Made by a program: the position numbers and the translations under genes. This document shows, in pieces, positions 33,605 to 44,020 of a stretch of DNA of 52,045 bases (positions are counted from its first letter, which is position 1; every line of letters starts with the position of its first letter). The notes under the pieces are model-generated. The model was given only the letters and a program-made list of their open reading frames with translations. It did not search any database and was not told the origin of the DNA. Origin of the DNA: Cephalotrichum gorgonifer (lineage: Eukaryota; Ascomycota; Sordariomycetes; Microascales; Microascaceae); NCBI GenBank assembly GCA_900312665.1, contig ONZQ02000001.1:3180615-3232659 (forward strand), read 5' to 3'.

Positions 33605-35897
33605 TTACCTTCGCCGTTGAGTAGATATAGCCGAAGCCGGCCGGCTCATCGAGTCGTATGCAGGAGCCGGGACGCCTGACTCGATCATAGTCTTCCTGCG
33701 CTTCAAGTCCATGCTTCCCATGCCAGCACCACCGCCCGGAGACCGGGGAATGTCATCATCATCCCGCTGTCGCTTCAGGCTGCCGCCGCCACCATTCATG
33801 ACGGGTGGTTGGGGGGCGTATCCATTGGACATCGATGCCCCCATGTCTGCTTGGGGCGCATAAACGTCGGTCGTCGGCCCAGCGTTTGAACTTCCGCGAT
33901 CGTTGTTCATGACTGCGTAAACATTGTTTGTCGACTGGACACGGGGAGGCGAGCTGTAGCCGGTCTGCTGGGGATAGTACGGTTGGGGCTGCGCCGCCGT
34001 CCGGGGGGTTGCCCGTCCTGAGCCGTGTGGGTGGTTCGGGGACCCCGTGATCTCTGGAGCCATGTGAGAGTGGTCGGCCGGGATCGAGCCAACAGCAGGG
34101 GCAGGATAGTTGTACGACGCCCTGGTGGTGTCGTAACCGCTGTCGTGAGTGTATTCCGCATCGTGGTCATGATCCGCTTCCTCCTCAGTTCCGTGATGGG
34201 TCACAGCTTGTCCCGTCTGGTCTGAATGTAGGATACCATTGGGAGCTCGGTTGTCGGGCTGGTCGTTAACGACACCTGGTCCCGTAGACCTGGTAGGAGG
34301 CGGCGCCATCTCGTTCTTAACATAGCCGCCGGTAGGACCGTACAAGGATCGGTCTTGCGGCGCGGGAGCGGACGTCTGGTACGGCGACTGGTGAGCTGAC
34401 GATGGGTTATAAAGCTGCTGCTTCGAGCTATCGTAAGGCTGCTGGCTTCCAGGCGGGTACGACTGCATCGTCTGCATGTTGGCGCCTGGGGGGGTGGTCG
34501 CGGGGGTATTGGGCATCGATCGCGTGTTGTTGAGGCTGGTGTCAATAGATATAGGGTTGGTCCCCTGAGCTCCGCTCATTCCCTGCTGCTGTCCCCACTG
34601 GAAGCCCTCCGAGGGGCCCATGTTTCCCATCACGCTCGACGCGCTCGTCGGCGGGGTCGGGAAAGTGTGCGCACGCTCGAGTGGCGGTCGGGCCATGGTC
34701 TGCGATGGCAACGGAGGTTGAGGTCCGGGCAAGGACATGGCGTGGTGCTGCTGCTGAATGGATGGCAGGCCTGGGGCAGGGGGCTGGGTGCCACGGAGCT
34801 GCGATTGCTCATGCTTGCGGCGTTCGGCAGCCGCCATAACCTGGCTTGTCCGAGTCTGATTCGTAGGGTGGTACAGGAGTGCGCCGATGTTATGGACAAA
34901 GAGCGGGTAAAGAAGCTCGGTGATCTTCTCCTTGTTCGCGAATTCAAGAGCGCGCTCGAACGGAATCCTTTGAATCTGTTAACAACTAGACAAGACGCCA
35001 GGCGTGACATCCCAACTCACCAAACGCCCTTCAGATGCATTGGCCCGATCTTGACGACATGGCGGACCTTCTCGCTCTTGAGAATACCGTCGCGACGTCC
35101 TCGAGTCATCCCTGCCACGTTCAGTAGCTTCGTACCATTGATCATGTGGTTATCTGAAAAAAAAAATTAGTGGGTGTACAGAGGCATGTTGTCAAGGTTG
35201 GGGAGGAAACCATACCCTCTCGGCGAGCAACACAGATTCCACGAGCCTCGACCTGATAGCAGAGGCTGCCTTCGTCCTCCCAGAGCGTTGCCGTGACTCG
35301 AGGCTTCATGCCGGGCGGCGCAACTTGACCAGTGGTGTCGAAGCCACTGTACTGGTTTTGCATCGGGGCAGCCTGCCCAGGGATACCAGGCAGAGGTGTG
35401 GGGGGAGGAAGCACTCCACCACCGCCCATGTTGCCGGACACGGGAGGCGCCGTGGGGGGCGACGTCAAGCCATTTCCATAGTTGTACTGGTGGTAAGGTG
35501 CGGGAGGCGGAGGGTACTGACCCGGACCAGATTGTAATAGCGGAGGCTGCTGGTGGGTGTAATGTGTAAGACCCCCAGAGGTAACTGTCTGTGGAGGATG
35601 TGGTTGCCCCGTAGACATGTGCTGGGAATAGTACATGTCTTGATGGTGGGCGTGGCTCATGGTTGGATAATGATCGTACGACTGTGGCTGATGGCCGGTC
35701 AAGGAAGTAGTGAGAGGAAGGGTAGGTGACGGGGTTTTAGGCCCGTTGGAGGAAGCTACCGAGGTGAAGGACGACCGCGATCCCGTGCTGGAGCTAACCG
35801 AGGAGGCAATCGAGCTAACCCGGGGCGACGAAGTACCCGACGAGTAGGACGCTTGAAGGTAGGGAAGAGGCAAAGACGGCAGCTTTTCACTGGTCAT
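33605..35897 (-). CDS. stuA: APSES-domain developmental transcription factor StuA
   Basis: Three exons on the minus strand: 35897-35216, 35153-35021 and 34967-33605, giving 725 residues from the ATG at 35897. The APSES (KilA-N-like) DNA-binding domain spans about 195-305: MKPRVTATLWEDEG, then DNHMINGTKLLNVAGMTRGR, then GVWIPFERALEFANKEKITE; both introns interrupt it. The flanks are Ser/Thr/Pro- and Gln/Pro-rich, and basic NLS-like clusters (LKRQRD, LKRRK) lie near the C-terminus, which ends QRRR. StuA binds WCGCGWNM-type sites and controls conidiophore morphology, sporulation and, in pathogens, virulence traits. The N-terminus is longer than usual (StuA is often about 600-650 residues). The frame stays open 22 codons upstream of this ATG without another ATG, so an upstream coding exon is possible. 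Confidence 0.92.
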
Positions 35898-36192
35898 ATA
35901 CACTGGCCTCTCGCCAACTTGGGAAGAATAGTACTGCCCGTCAGGGAGACCCCGGGTCTGCACTTCTGAGATCGAAGGAAGATCCAGCTTTTCGGTATTC
36001 TTTCAAACTCTACCAGTAACCACAAAGGCCTGGCTGTGAGCTGACGCTGGTAAGCTTGGTGTGATACAAGGTAAGCCAGCACGTCGCGACGGGGCGACAA
36101 CGAGGTGGAATCAACGAAAGACCGATCAATTGGTTCTTTCGAGGAGAGAGAAGAGCCGTGCCGGGTCGCGTGGATCGAGCTGGATGGGAGAG

Positions 36193-36204
36193 TTACAATC
36201 TCAT
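36193..36204 (-). other. Possible micro-uORF in stuA leader
   Basis: ATGAGATTGTAA (Met-Arg-Leu-stop) on the stuA strand, about 300 bp before the stuA ATG. It acts as a uORF only if this segment is in the mature leader. A short upstream ORF that modulates stuA translation is known in A. nidulans. Confidence 0.35.
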
Positions 36205-36575
36205 AAGAAGCTCGAAGGTGGAAAGGATGAGGGAGCGTCGCTCGAGGCGGTTGAGGGGGGCGAGCCGGAGGGTTGTTGCGATCCTGCTAGGTAAGAGATG
36301 AGTTACTTGGCGAAGGGACCTAGGGAGGTGGCAGAACACAGTTATTATGGCGTTCCTGCAGGGCGACGAGAGAATGGGGGACGAGCTTGGATATGTAGAT
36401 CTGATTTGTGGCGGGCGATGTGCAAGGAAGGAGGGGGGCGGGGTACGGCGAGAGTCGAGCGGTAGACACTTCGAGACAGGTTGTTTCGAAAGGAGGAAAG
36501 AGAGTGTCGACGCAGAAAGCGGTGGAAAGTATTGTGGGCTAGTGCTGAAAGCTGTGTCGTTTGGCAGTTTTCGAA

Positions 36576-36590
36576 GGGGGGGGGGGGGGG
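36576..36590 (+). repeat. G15 homopolymer in the stuA upstream region
   Basis: Fifteen consecutive G on the plus strand (C15 on the stuA strand). Confidence 0.85.
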
Positions 36591-37509
36591 TTGATTTAGG
36601 AGGAGAGGGTAGGAAAAGCAAGGCGGGCTGTGGGAGACCTACAAACAACCTTCGACGTCGTGTCTCGTAGTCCTTGATGCAGCGCTCTGGCTTCTTCGTG
36701 GTTTCTCTCTTCCTTGTCACTTCAATCTCACTCCAACTCTAATGCAGGTACGGTCAGTGTTAAGATGCAGGTGGAGAGGGAGGGAGAAAAAAAAAGGAGA
36801 TTTGGAGCGACGGAGGCTGGGGGGGGAGTAGGCTCTAGACTTTCAGACGAAGGCCGTGGCTGGGGGTTGGAAAGCTCGGGCTGAAAAAGAAAGTCGTGGG
36901 AAGGTGACAGGTGGGGTTCGGAGCTGTCTTACCTTCCTCCACTATCTTGGAGGTCGTGGAAGAGGAAATTGAGGAGGTCGGTTGGGTGGGTAGGTGAGAA
37001 GGAGAGGAACAAGAAGAAAAAGAGTGGATTGGACCGGGCAAGGTTTTGTTGTTTTTGCGGAGGTGTGGGAGGAGGAAGAGGAGAGGCCGGGGAATATACT
37101 TGTACATGTAGTATACGGGGTACTCCGTTCTGACGAGCTGGGCCGGCGCTGCCAGCGAGAACTGGTTGAAGATACGGAGTAGCGCGGAGGTACTGGTAGG
37201 GATCGGGTCGCTGGTACCTGGGGTGGTTTGCCGTGGTCGGCGCGGAGAGAGGGAGGGAGGGTAGGGTAGTGGTGGTCGACAATGTCCCTGGGAAGTGCGC
37301 TACGAGTACAAAGGACGGAAGATGGAACGAAGAACCTACGGGGTGTGTAAACTAGCTCAACGCCGGAGATATGGGAAACCGAAGGGCGGAAAGGGGGGGG
37401 TACGTTAACGGTATGGTGTGTGAATCCTCCATAACTTTCGAGTCAAGGCCCTCTGGGGGCGTTGGAAATCGGGTCCATTAGCCTTGACATGGCTGGCCGG
37501 TTTGCAAAA

Positions 37510-37523
37510 GGGGGGGGGGGGGG
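37510..37523 (+). repeat. G14 homopolymer
   Basis: Fourteen consecutive G followed by TCC and a further G-rich stretch, in non-coding DNA. Confidence 0.85.
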
Positions 37524-38583
37524 TCCGGGGGTGGGTTCTGGGAACTGGCGGGCTGGACTTGTGGGCCTTTGGGTCGGGGGGATACTTGTACACAGGGACA
37601 ACCAGGCCGCACCTGCCACGATTGAACCAAATGACCGGCTGGATATATACTTGCCCCTCCCCTCCCTGGCTGGTAGGTCCTATCCATGCACAACTTTTGA
37701 GCACCGGTACCTGGAGTATCTATCCCCCAGGATGATCGCGTTGGGGCGTGCCTTCCCGCCAGCAAACGATTTCGACCCAAGTTCTCACGGATCGATCGTT
37801 TAGTGGCACAAGTTACTCGCAGTACGGACGCATCTTCACTGCTTGTGCAATACTTGTTAATGCAGGTTCACGAACCAGGACAGCGACGGTCACTTATGCT
37901 AGCATTTATTACTCCGAATAATCGAACAAGCTCTGCCGTCTCCCTCCGTCTCTGGTGAGAAGGGGGGTGTGCGTGCTTGACTGCGGAGGGAGTGGTATGG
38001 GTACCCATGTACAAGCCGCCGATCAACCAACGACTTGTGGTACGTACCTTACTGTGTAAAAGTATTTGTACACTTGCTGTCGTCCCTCTGGTCCGTTTTT
38101 CGGTGGACATGGCTAAGGTTGATGAGGATAAGGAAGGGGTATGAGTTTGCGTGGGGGTGTGAGCAGAATAGGGTTGTACCAGGAAAAGAGGGGAAGGATG
38201 GACCAGCGCCTTGACAGGGGTGCTCGCCGAATAGGATGGTGGAGAACAAGACCCGCACCTGTCTTCCTTGCACGAATGGAAGGCTGGTCGGTACAAGAGT
38301 ACCTCTGATGGATAAGCCGAAATATAGAGCCTGATATTTATCAGGACTACCCTACCAACCATTGGATTTACTCGTAGTATTTGTACGAGTAGGAGGTGGT
38401 AGGAGTGACTGGCCATAGGTTGAATAGTAGATGCTGATGGCCTTTGGCGCGAGCAGTGAAAAGGGGAATTCAGGAACCAAACTATAACCCTTTCAAATTC
38501 GTTCTCGAAGAATGTAACTAGAGTGACTACGGAGTACACTCCGACCGATGTCCACTGTATGCTTTGGGACGAGCAAAACTGCC

Positions 38584-38617
38584 TGTACTCGTATCTGGAC
38601 CAGGGTACTTGTACTTG
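38584..38617 (+). repeat. TGTACTCGTA / TACTTGTACTTG cluster
   Basis: Two related words of the dispersed motif family within 34 bp. Confidence 0.6.
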
Positions 38618-40420
38618 CGTCAAAATGTTAGTGTACATCTTCACCTGCCCTGCACAGTGCGGGCGGCTGCGTCACAAACCACCCCACCTGGGAGAGGAAG
38701 GTCGGGTCTGGGAGGCGGGACGACACGACTCTGAGAGCTTGTTCAATTCCCCGGCGCCATTGCCATCAACTTCGCCTTCGGGTCGCTCCTCCCCTGGAAT
38801 GCCAACGTTGGACATCAATCCAGCATGTGTTAGCACGACGAGATCATATCATACTCCTGCTTATCCCACTACACCCAGGTATTTGTCAAGACACGGCACC
38901 CTGGACAAAGGGTTTCCAGCCTTATCGGAACTTTGGGTTGTGTGGCTCGATGTGCGGGGTATAAGCATTCAAGAGCGTGTGTGTGTATAATATCAGACGC
39001 CTCCCCCCATGGATCTCTCCCAGCCTCCACATCACCTCGGTACGAAACTACCCAAGCTCAACCATACTCGTGCCTCAAGAAAAGTGTTCGCCTCTCCCTA
39101 GAAACAACCTCCACTCCACACCAGCCTCCTCCCCCTGAGCCTACATGTAGTGATGGACGACCTGGTGATTCTACAGAGTCCTCCGTAAAGCGGCCCCTGG
39201 TGCGGGTCTGTTGTCTCACCCCTGTTGAAGAGTCCTTGCTCCAGTTGCCTTTGGTGGTTCATCTTGTTAAAAATTTGTCTCGGATGGGGGCGTTTGACGG
39301 CCACTAGTCGCGTCCAGCAGTTGCCAGCCCCTCCTCGCACCATTTTTGCGAAAAGATGTTCCGATACGCGGCGACCTGTCAAAAGTCCACCCATGACGAG
39401 ATTCAGTACTAGGTGGCGGGTATTCTGGATCAGCCGCTCCACCTCCACCTGACTTCTTCCTAAATCCAGACCGCCGGTGGCTTAGTCTCGTTATGTGAGC
39501 CAGTTGACTAACTATACACGACCTCCCCAACACATTATGCTCGGAGCCGGTTTTCTAGCCAATCCAGGTAGACATGTAGGTTTACCGGTGTCAAGCGAGA
39601 ACTGAGCCTCACCCAAATCGAACCTGCGCTAGGAGGTTATGCAAGTCGTTATAAGGTACGGAGTATATATATGGGCATTTTGCCCCCCCCCTTGCCAGCT
39701 TTAAGCGCCAACGTTTGGCATGGTGTCGGGCAAATGCGACCCGCCATTTACAGCACCAGGGACACAAGTGCTGTGAGTAGTATTAATGCCCTCAGCTTCG
39801 CAGTGCCTACCTCGCTTCCCCCCCCCCCCCACCACCACCTCCTTCGTAATTGCCTCTATATTATTGGGTGTATACACGACTTTCCCATTTCCCTACTTCC
39901 CTCCACCTTGGCTGTCGAGGCATTTCGGGGACCACGGTTCCAAGCAGCTTCCGTTGCCTAAGTTTGAACCTTGATTGCCGCTCTCGTCGAAGCATAATAC
40001 TTCTAGGCTTTCGCACCTACCTAAACACTCCCGGTCCGGTCTAAATAACCGTGTTGGCTGGGAAGGCGTGTCTACCAATACAACAAGTAAACCATCGATG
40101 GCCTCGACCGCCCCCCGGAATTAGCGTGTTAATACGGAAAGAGAGGAATGCGTGTTTGAAGTTGGATATATAAGTTAGAGGTGCTCCGAGGGTACATATC
40201 TCCACCCCCCATCTGCCGCCGAGGACGAACAAGAGACGCCATGCCTCGGACCCTTGCGTTCGTTCCCCCATGAGGCTTGATAATATGATACATCATACAA
40301 GTATGCAGGCTCACAAGCGCCATGAACTTTTTTTGGGCTGTGTTTGAAAGCTTGGACCGACAGGGGAAGACAAGTGCGTCCCACGTTTCCACGTTCCCAT
40401 GGAACAACCTTCTCGTTCTT

Positions 40421-40442
40421 GTACGAGTACGAGTACGAGTAC
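40421..40442 (+). repeat. Perfect (GAGTAC) hexamer repeat
   Basis: GTAC followed by three GAGTAC units. It is the longest perfect array of the family on this strand, and is preceded by TTCTT and followed by ATGCAAGG. Confidence 0.9.
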
Positions 40443-41392
40443 ATGCAAGGAAAATATTGGCCGACAAAGCAAAATTGTTTCCAAACATTTACAAGTTGTG
40501 GCAACAGAGTTTACCTCCCCCTCGCGCTTGTCAAAGCCCCCCACCACAGGTACCCACCAACCAACGCAAGCACCGAAAGTATGGATTGGGTTTGAGCATT
40601 GAACACCTACCGGGCCGTTATCATGATGGGCCCGGTTCGGCGTCGCTAGGATTATACGAATAAATACGACGTAGAAAGATAGACCAATGTCACCCAAGCG
40701 TGGAGTATGAAGTACTGCTTGGTTTGGCGCTACAACCTTGCGTGGGATGGGAGGGAGGCTGTGTGCAAACATTTCGAGATGAGGAGCAGGGACCGCACGC
40801 CGGGTAGATCTCCGAGATCAATCTTGAGCGGGGCGAGGGGGGCGAACGGGCGTATTTACGGCACTATACTCCACACAATGGCCGGCCCACGTCCCCTTCA
40901 CCAGACACAGAGGACTGGAGTCTAAGCGCACGGGAGAGAGTCTGTTTCTGGGACGTGCAGGTACATATTACGGCGCAGAAATTCCGCGGGTCTGAGGTCA
41001 CTTCACTGTGGTTGACATGGGTGGCAACGATGTAGGTGTAGTAGTCGAGAAAGTACAGAGTATTCCGCCCCTAAACATTGTCCACCCCCGGTCCGGTCCT
41101 CTCCTTTCTTCTTCTTTTGTAACGTCTCGTATCGCTTTATGGAGCACGCCATGGGAAAGGGGTGCCTACATGTAAGGTCCCCTTGCCACGTACAGGTAAT
41201 ACTTGGACGGTGATCCAAGCCAAAGGGGTGAGATGAATAAGAAAAAAGGGGGGGATGGGGGTTGGCGCTGTTGAATTCCTTCCGCGTACCCTAGCTCGCC
41301 GGACCTGTATTACGGAATAATCGCTGATGATCCGCCCACAGGCTGACTCGTGCGCAAGAGAAGTCCGTGGGTGCGCCTGAACTCCGACAAGT

Positions 41393-41417
41393 TGCAGGGG
41401 GGCAGGGGGGGCAGGGG
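41393..41417 (+). repeat. G-rich (CAGGGGGG) repeat
   Basis: Three CAG-plus-G-run units (G6, G7, G4) with short spacers; it could join a G-quadruplex. Confidence 0.7.
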
Positions 41418-41608
41418 TATCAGAGATACCTGTGACACGCCCATGTAATGTGTGATGCCGAGTACCTGTAGTGCAGGGAGCATGCAAAGGTGGAAGGGGG
41501 AAAAATAGAGATGCATTGCCCTTTGCCTCAACATAGCACCACAGGACATCTGCCGGCGGCCCTTGTTCGACATACTTGTACATCCGCTGCTGGGACCCTA
41601 AACCGCTC

Positions 41609-41655
41609 GTACGTACATACGTACATACGTATATACATACATACATACATACATA
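41609..41655 (+). repeat. TACG/TACA tetramer microsatellite
   Basis: GTACGTACATACGTACATAC grading into five or more TACA units. It is a simple repeat in non-coding DNA. Confidence 0.9.
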
Positions 41656-43070
41656 ACTACCCGAGCTGCTGTCTCCATTCACTCCCACCAGCTCTTGCCG
41701 ATGCTGGCTCAGTTGCTGGAGGGAAGGAGAGAGAAAGAGAAAAAAAAGACCGAGCCCAGGGTGCATATTGCGGGACCAAAACTCCAAAGGGATCACGTTA
41801 TGAATACTCGTCCGAGAAGGTTAGGGAGTGTGTGCGACCCTTGTTCTACAAGTATGCTTGTAATAGTTGAAAACCCTTAATTACCGAGGAGACACCTCAA
41901 GTCAAAACGTACCCAGTCCGTACTTCCCGCGGAAGATGTACCTCGGCCATGAACGATCCTTAAAGGCATTGCTCGGTCGCAGCTCGTGATACCCAGTACT
42001 TCGGGCTCGTGCGGCCGGGCCGACACCTGACTAAGAAGACCCCGGCGAGCTAGTTGAAGCACTCGGTATTATATCATGCCAGAGAGAAACGAGTGTATTC
42101 CTTTAGTCTCATGAGATGGACCGCTTGCACGATACGTAGTACTTGCAAGTGGCTAGAATATGTGCGGGCCCCAGATTACGGGATACTACATGCCATACCT
42201 ACAGTTGGGCTTAACTGCCAACTGCCAAGATATTACTCTGCAGCACTTGCAACCGCCCAGTCCCGAAGGCACTTCACCGCACCCGACAAGAGGAGTTGGA
42301 CGTGGCGTTCTGAATAGTAAAGACGCTACTTTACTCGATGCTTCTCCAGCTGCAAGCCACCGTTCTAGATGGCGGCCCAGGGTTATGAAGAAGGAATTAA
42401 TGCGGAAAAGGTGCGTTCGGGGGGTCAGTCAGCTCACAGAGCCGTTGGCGGAGGAAAGAGGGAGGGTAGCACGAGTAATATATCAATATCAAATTTGTCC
42501 CTCATCAAGTATAAGGGAACGAGGAGACACTAGTCAGACCCTTGGGGTGGTACAGGTTGAGGGCCGCCACCTGCAATATGAGTACCTGGTTGGTCCCAGA
42601 CGTGAGATATTACGGGTGTATTCACCTTTTTTCCCTTCCCCTTTTATTATGTGCTGGATGCATCTTTCTGCACGGCCTCGTACCGCTGCGCGGTGTCGTT
42701 TACATTTGTCAAGTCATCCAGGCGTCGAGAGGCCATATGCCGTCCGCCGTCTGGCACCACCCGTTCGTATCATTCTTCCACTACATAAGTCCGAATAAAT
42801 ACTTGTGTGCGCAGGCTAGTACTTGTAAACGAACAGAGAGAGATAGGCCCGGCCCGTGCTGTGTTACTCGTATCTACTTAGGGCAAGAATACCGCGCGAG
42901 ACACGGCCAGGCATGGGCCAGTTCAGCGACTGTAGAGGTTGTGTTATCATCCCCCCAACTGGCTGAGGAGCTACCACGGTGGTGCCCGCTCTCAAGACAG
43001 CCGGCCGTGCATTACCGGCGCCGGGGAGGCATATTGGCCTCTTCCGCCTGCGGAGCCACTAGGTAATGGC

Positions 43071-43090
43071 GAGTACACTGTACGAGTACG
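43071..43090 (+). repeat. GAGTACACTGTACGAGTACG motif cluster
   Basis: Two GAGTAC words around a short spacer, members of the dispersed hexamer family. Confidence 0.55.
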
Positions 43091-43587
43091 TGGCCACCAC
43101 AACGCACCTCAGAGGCCGGAAGCTACCGAATCTTACCACCAATATGCAGCTCCACACCCTCCCGTCCGAGCCGGAGATAATACATAACATGTGGTCAGCA
43201 CCACAGACATAAGCAGCTACGGGAAGTGCCAATGTAGAATGAAACAAAGGTATTTGGAGGTCGCTCAATGAATGGCCTCCTGTCCTCGGGATCCCCCGAC
43301 CTTTTTTTTTGCTTGTTGTAAAGAATGCCCAAAGCCTCGGGGCCCAAAGGATGTGGAGCGCGGCCCTGCAGGGTTACTTTAAAATGCAGAGAGAATGTGT
43401 GTGTTGTGCGGGACGTACCCGCCGCTTCCACGATTTATTGGAAGCGCAGAGACCTGATAGGCGAGAAACGGGACAACGACAGGCGCCAACGTTGACAGAA
43501 TCCAGCCCGATGCCCTCCATCCCCGCCTTCTGTTGGCTGGAGGTGGTTTTCCTTTCTCCACAGATCTAGAAGGCGGGGCGTACATAC

Positions 43588-43602
43588 GTACGAGTACGAG
43601 TA
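43588..43602 (+). repeat. (GAGTAC) hexamer repeat
   Basis: GTACGAGTACGAGTA directly followed by TTACTTGTATCGTAC, another variant of the motif. Confidence 0.8.
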
Positions 43603-43622
43603 TTACTTGTATCGTACATGAT

Positions 43623-43658
43623 GGGGGTGGGGGGGATGGGGCGGGCCAGGTGGGGTTG
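43623..43658 (+). other. Potential G-quadruplex tract
   Basis: Runs of 5, 7, 4, 3 and 4 G separated by short loops (T, AT, C, CCAGGT). It matches the common G3+N1-7 pattern at least once. It lies 20 bp after a GAGTAC repeat. Confidence 0.6.
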
Positions 43659-44002
43659 GAGGTCGTGGCACCGTAGCGGGTGCCCCTCCCTGCCCTTGCG
43701 CGGGACTGCGTGGATGGGGGCGGCATGCAAGAGACGAAGTAGGTGCGGGTGTGGGTGTGAACATGAGCGCAACTGCACGCATCCATCCATGTGCATGTGT
43801 GATTCGAGGACGGCTTCGTTATGGTTATATCCCGTACACTAGCTTCAGCGGGACTGACTGTACAGGTAGGTTCTCCCTTTGTCGTTGACCTCGACACTTG
43901 CGCTGCCGAGTATTATGCCGCATGCGGAACGTGGCAAGTACAGACGTGAGCGCTGGTAACAGATTTCGTACATTGGGGTGACACAGGCGTATAACCTCAC
44001 TT

Positions 44003-44020
44003 GTACTCGTACTCGTACTC
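44003..44020 (-). repeat. (GTACTC)3 hexamer repeat
   Basis: Three perfect GTACTC units followed by ATGCTCGTACC. Reverse orientation of the family at 40421. Confidence 0.9.

Larger units (their letters stand above)
35898..37110 (-). promoter_or_regulatory. Candidate long leader and promoter of stuA
   Basis: Splice-like signals suggest a spliced 5' leader: a GTAAGA donor at 36932 pairs with a TAG acceptor at 36739 (194 nt, with a TTAACACTGAC branch-like sequence). Another acceptor-like TAG/CAG lies near 36287-36293. A three-codon upstream frame occurs at 36193-36204. A G15 run (plus strand, 36576-36590) falls inside. stuA in Aspergillus nidulans has long leaders with upstream ORFs, so this layout is expected, but transcript structure is not proven here. 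Confidence 0.45.

Noticed and set aside
37868..38644. Minus-strand frame of 258 codons
   Set aside because: It starts with GTG, contains no domain, and spans several TACTCGTA-type repeats; opposite-strand frames overlap it.
39590..39640. TCGAACC on the plus strand as a possible minus-strand tRNA T loop
   Set aside because: The five-base stems on either side do not pair.
42160..42798. Plus-strand frame of 212 codons with ATG
   Set aside because: No recognisable motif, and a second frame is open over much of the same DNA; more likely chance in GC-rich sequence.
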